Below are positions 62,725-64,000 of a DNA stretch of 64,000 bases, one piece after another. The notes under the pieces were generated by a model. It saw only the letters and a list, made by a program, of their open reading frames with translations. It ran no database searches and was not told where the DNA came from. Source of the stretch: Gammaproteobacteria bacterium. Its GTDB lineage: Bacteria; Pseudomonadota; Gammaproteobacteria; Enterobacterales; Alteromonadaceae. A program made the position numbers and the translations under genes. The DNA is taken from assembly GCA_018826295.1 (NCBI GenBank), contig JAHJZX010000025.1, forward strand, positions 48,373 through 112,372, given 5' to 3'. Position 1 is the stretch's first letter; each line of letters starts with the position of its first letter.

Positions 62725-63219
62725 ATGAAAATTGCCAAAGCGTTGTTGTTTACTTTGATGTTTATGTCCGGTTTGTTCTGGTTTATGAGTTGGAATTGGA
62801 CGCTGGGAGATTACCCACCTGTTGAGCAGATGTTGTCAATACAAGGCAAGGTTGTGTCTATTAGTGGCCGACAAAACAAAGGCACCGGCTGGTTAACTTT
62901 AGAATCTGGCGATAGAACACTGGGTTTTACACTGTGGATAGGTAGAAAGACTCTTAAACAATATGGCGATTTAACAGGTAAAGAGGTGCTGGTAAAAGTG
63001 CACCCAAAATCTGATTTTACTTCCAAGAAGTATACGCCACGAGTGAGTCATTTAGAACTTGTTGGTGGGCCAGTTGTGGCGGATTACACAATTGAACGAG
63101 AAAAGTACTTTGATTACATGAAAAGTGCTGACGGCTTAATTCTATTTTTTAGAACCTTATTTTTTATTTTTATGGCGCTTTTTGCATTGTGCTTTTTTAA
63201 ACGTGGAGGGAAATCATGA
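62725..63219 (+). CDS. Unknown 164-aa two-helix membrane protein (copy B)
   Basis: Paralogue of the gene at 48259-48753 with the same length and no insertions or deletions. The N-terminal and C-terminal helices and the LTGKEVLVKVHPKSDFTSKKYTP region are almost unchanged. Differences cluster at NWTLGD, GRQNKGTG, RTLGFTLWIGRKTLKQYGD and ADYTIEREKYFDYMKSADGLILFF. The reading frame is intact and keeps its upstream context (TAAATG after an adaptor stop), but the secretion genes themselves are absent here. Whether it has a promoter is unclear. Confidence 0.75.
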   Translation: MKIAKALLFTLMFMSGLFWFMSWNWTLGDYPPVEQMLSIQGKVVSISGRQNKGTGWLTLESGDRTLGFTLWIGRKTLKQYGDLTGKEVLVKVHPKSDFTSKKYTPRVSHLELVGGPVVADYTIEREKYFDYMKSADGLILFFRTLFFIFMALFALCFFKRGGKS

Positions 63220-63393
63220 GGTAAGCTTATTCGTTATCAAAATGACTTTTTAATTATAAGGCAAAGCTTGATGATGGGCATCATTGACTCAAAAGTAAAG
63301 AACTGGATTGAACTTGATTACATTCCCCCAAAGCCATTTTCGGAAAAGTACTGGTATTCTCATTCGTATTGTCAGTATTGGTATAACTACTAA
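63220..63393 (+). pseudogene. Coding remnant ending in YCQYWYNY
   Basis: Immediately after the stop of copy B the same frame stays open for 57 codons, with an internal ATG pair at 63271. From there it reads MMGIIDSKVKNWIELDY..., then PPKPFSEKYWYSHS and the end YCQYWYNY. The composition looks like genuine protein. The C-terminal C-x-YWYNY matches the remnant at 48954-49010. The upstream part lacks a start and ribosome site, so this is probably the tail of a disrupted gene, although the 40-codon ORF from 63271 could be translated. Confidence 0.5.
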
Positions 63394-63408
63394 ATTTAAA
63401 GGTTTTAA

Positions 63409-63888
63409 ATGAAGTTAAACGGTTTATTTGGGTTTAAAGCAATTGTTTTAGTTTTATCACTGAGTTTTGCTTTTAGCTATTTTAACTATAAAAATGCACT
63501 AGTTACTGAACAGGATTTGTTTTGTGCGCTAGGAGTTCTTGAAAGCTCTGACAGTGCAGGTAGGGGTGGAGGTAATTATGTCCGTCTGAAACCAAATGAT
63601 TTCGCTATTGAAATTGAAGGAGAGGTGCGTGTCGGGGTAGGCAGTTTGACGAAGCTAGGTGAGGAATATTACTTCTGCTTTATAGATAATTTTTCTTTCA
63701 AGTTTGTTATTCCTGATTCTCGAGGGTATGTATATTTTCTTAATGATGATTTAGATCGCTCTGATTTTCCTGCAGCTGTGGTTGAAAGGTCAAATTACCA
63801 TGAGTGGCATGGTTTTTATTTAAACTTTGTTTCATGTTTGATTTTTTATTTATTCATTGTGACCTTTCCCCCGATTTTAACACCATGA
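63409..63888 (+). CDS. Unknown membrane-anchored protein, 3' end apparently replaced by an IS
   Basis: A 159-residue ORF with an N-terminal signal anchor (AIVLVLSLSFAFSYF). A probably periplasmic domain follows (EQDLFCALGVLESSDSAGRGGGN, YVRLKPNDFAIEIEGEVRVG, EEYYFCFIDNFSFKFVIPDS), then a second helix (FYLNFVSCLIFYLFIV). The last ten codons (from about 63860) appear to be the left end of the insertion sequence that follows, so the original C-terminus is probably lost. AAAGG precedes the ATG. AT-rich like the 210-aa gene. It may be another member of the accessory/immunity set. Confidence 0.55.
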   Translation: MKLNGLFGFKAIVLVLSLSFAFSYFNYKNALVTEQDLFCALGVLESSDSAGRGGGNYVRLKPNDFAIEIEGEVRVGVGSLTKLGEEYYFCFIDNFSFKFVIPDSRGYVYFLNDDLDRSDFPAAVVERSNYHEWHGFYLNFVSCLIFYLFIVTFPPILTP

Positions 63889-64000
63889 CATTGATGAGAT
63901 TTCCAATAAAATGGAGTCAATGGAGATCTCAAAATGAAAAAACGTTATACCGAAGAACAAATCATCAAAGCTATCAAGCAGCATGAAGCTGGGGCAAAGG
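63860..64000 (+). mobile_element. Left end of an IS3-family-like insertion sequence (continues beyond window)
   Basis: A transposase OrfA start is present at 63934. The preceding ~75 bases, beginning around TGACCTTTCCCCCG, are a plausible left terminal repeat and leader. The right end and target duplication are outside the window, so the exact boundary is unproven. Confidence 0.55.
63934..64000 (+). CDS. IS3-family transposase OrfA, N-terminus only
   Basis: The first 22 codons read MKKRYTEEQIIKAIKQHEAG... and are cut by the window edge. This matches the N-terminal HTH start (KKRYTEEQII..IKxHEAG) common in OrfA of IS3-type elements. GGAG lies nine bases upstream of the ATG. Confidence 0.8.
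   Translation, partial: MKKRYTEEQIIKAIKQHEAGAK

Overview
The window is chromosomal DNA of a heterotrophic gammaproteobacterium. The FadD, YoaA, HlyB-like and histidine-operon proteins, the S46 and S9 peptidases, an Oar-like TonB receptor and a PEP-CTERM protein together suggest an aquatic Alteromonadales/Chromatiaceae member, in the style of Rheinheimera or Arsukibacterium. This is my reading of protein style, not a database match.

Layout. 1-5 kb: a truncated EamA-type permease, a CBS-pair protein, a secreted S46 dipeptidyl-peptidase and a PocR-GAF-GGDEF diguanylate cyclase. 5.1-12.7 kb: a complete histidine operon on the minus strand (hisG-D-C-B-H-A-F-IE) with a promoter, a leader peptide holding three consecutive His codons and an attenuator. 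Two copies of a folded repeat element separate hisF from hisIE, and a third copy lies at 0.84 kb. 12.9-30.6 kb: a collagen, proline-peptide and hydroxyproline utilisation locus. It encodes an M9 collagenase, an S9 dipeptidyl peptidase, a TonB receptor, a POT peptide transporter, two M24 X-Pro peptidases and the four-step hydroxyproline-to-2-oxoglutarate pathway. A GntR/FCD regulator lies within it, and its promoters share a TTGTATACAA-type palindrome.

30.7-44.5 kb: mostly housekeeping genes (yoaA, tsaB, an SDR / DUF2878 / chalcone-isomerase-like operon, alkaline phosphatase, a periplasmic methyltransferase-like protein, fadD, rnd, a DUF4397 lipoprotein). This part also holds an AT-rich two-gene insert at 33.1-34.6 kb that resembles a membrane-active toxin with its immunity protein. 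44.6-59.3 kb: a type I secretion locus with an HlyB-like ABC exporter, an HlyD-like adaptor, three small unknown genes and a 9.6 kb gene for an RTX protein of about 3,200 residues. Its N-terminus looks like a lysozyme fold.

59.7-64 kb: a PEP-CTERM protein, a second S9 peptidase, and then a diverged partial copy of the type I locus (last 33 codons of the adaptor gene plus the following 164-aa membrane protein gene). Gene debris follows, then an ORF whose end appears to run into an insertion sequence, and the start of an IS3-type transposase at the right edge. The 44.6-64 kb part looks like a rearranging secreted-effector locus and is the best candidate for something undescribed. The collagen/hydroxyproline regulon is the best-supported multi-gene system.
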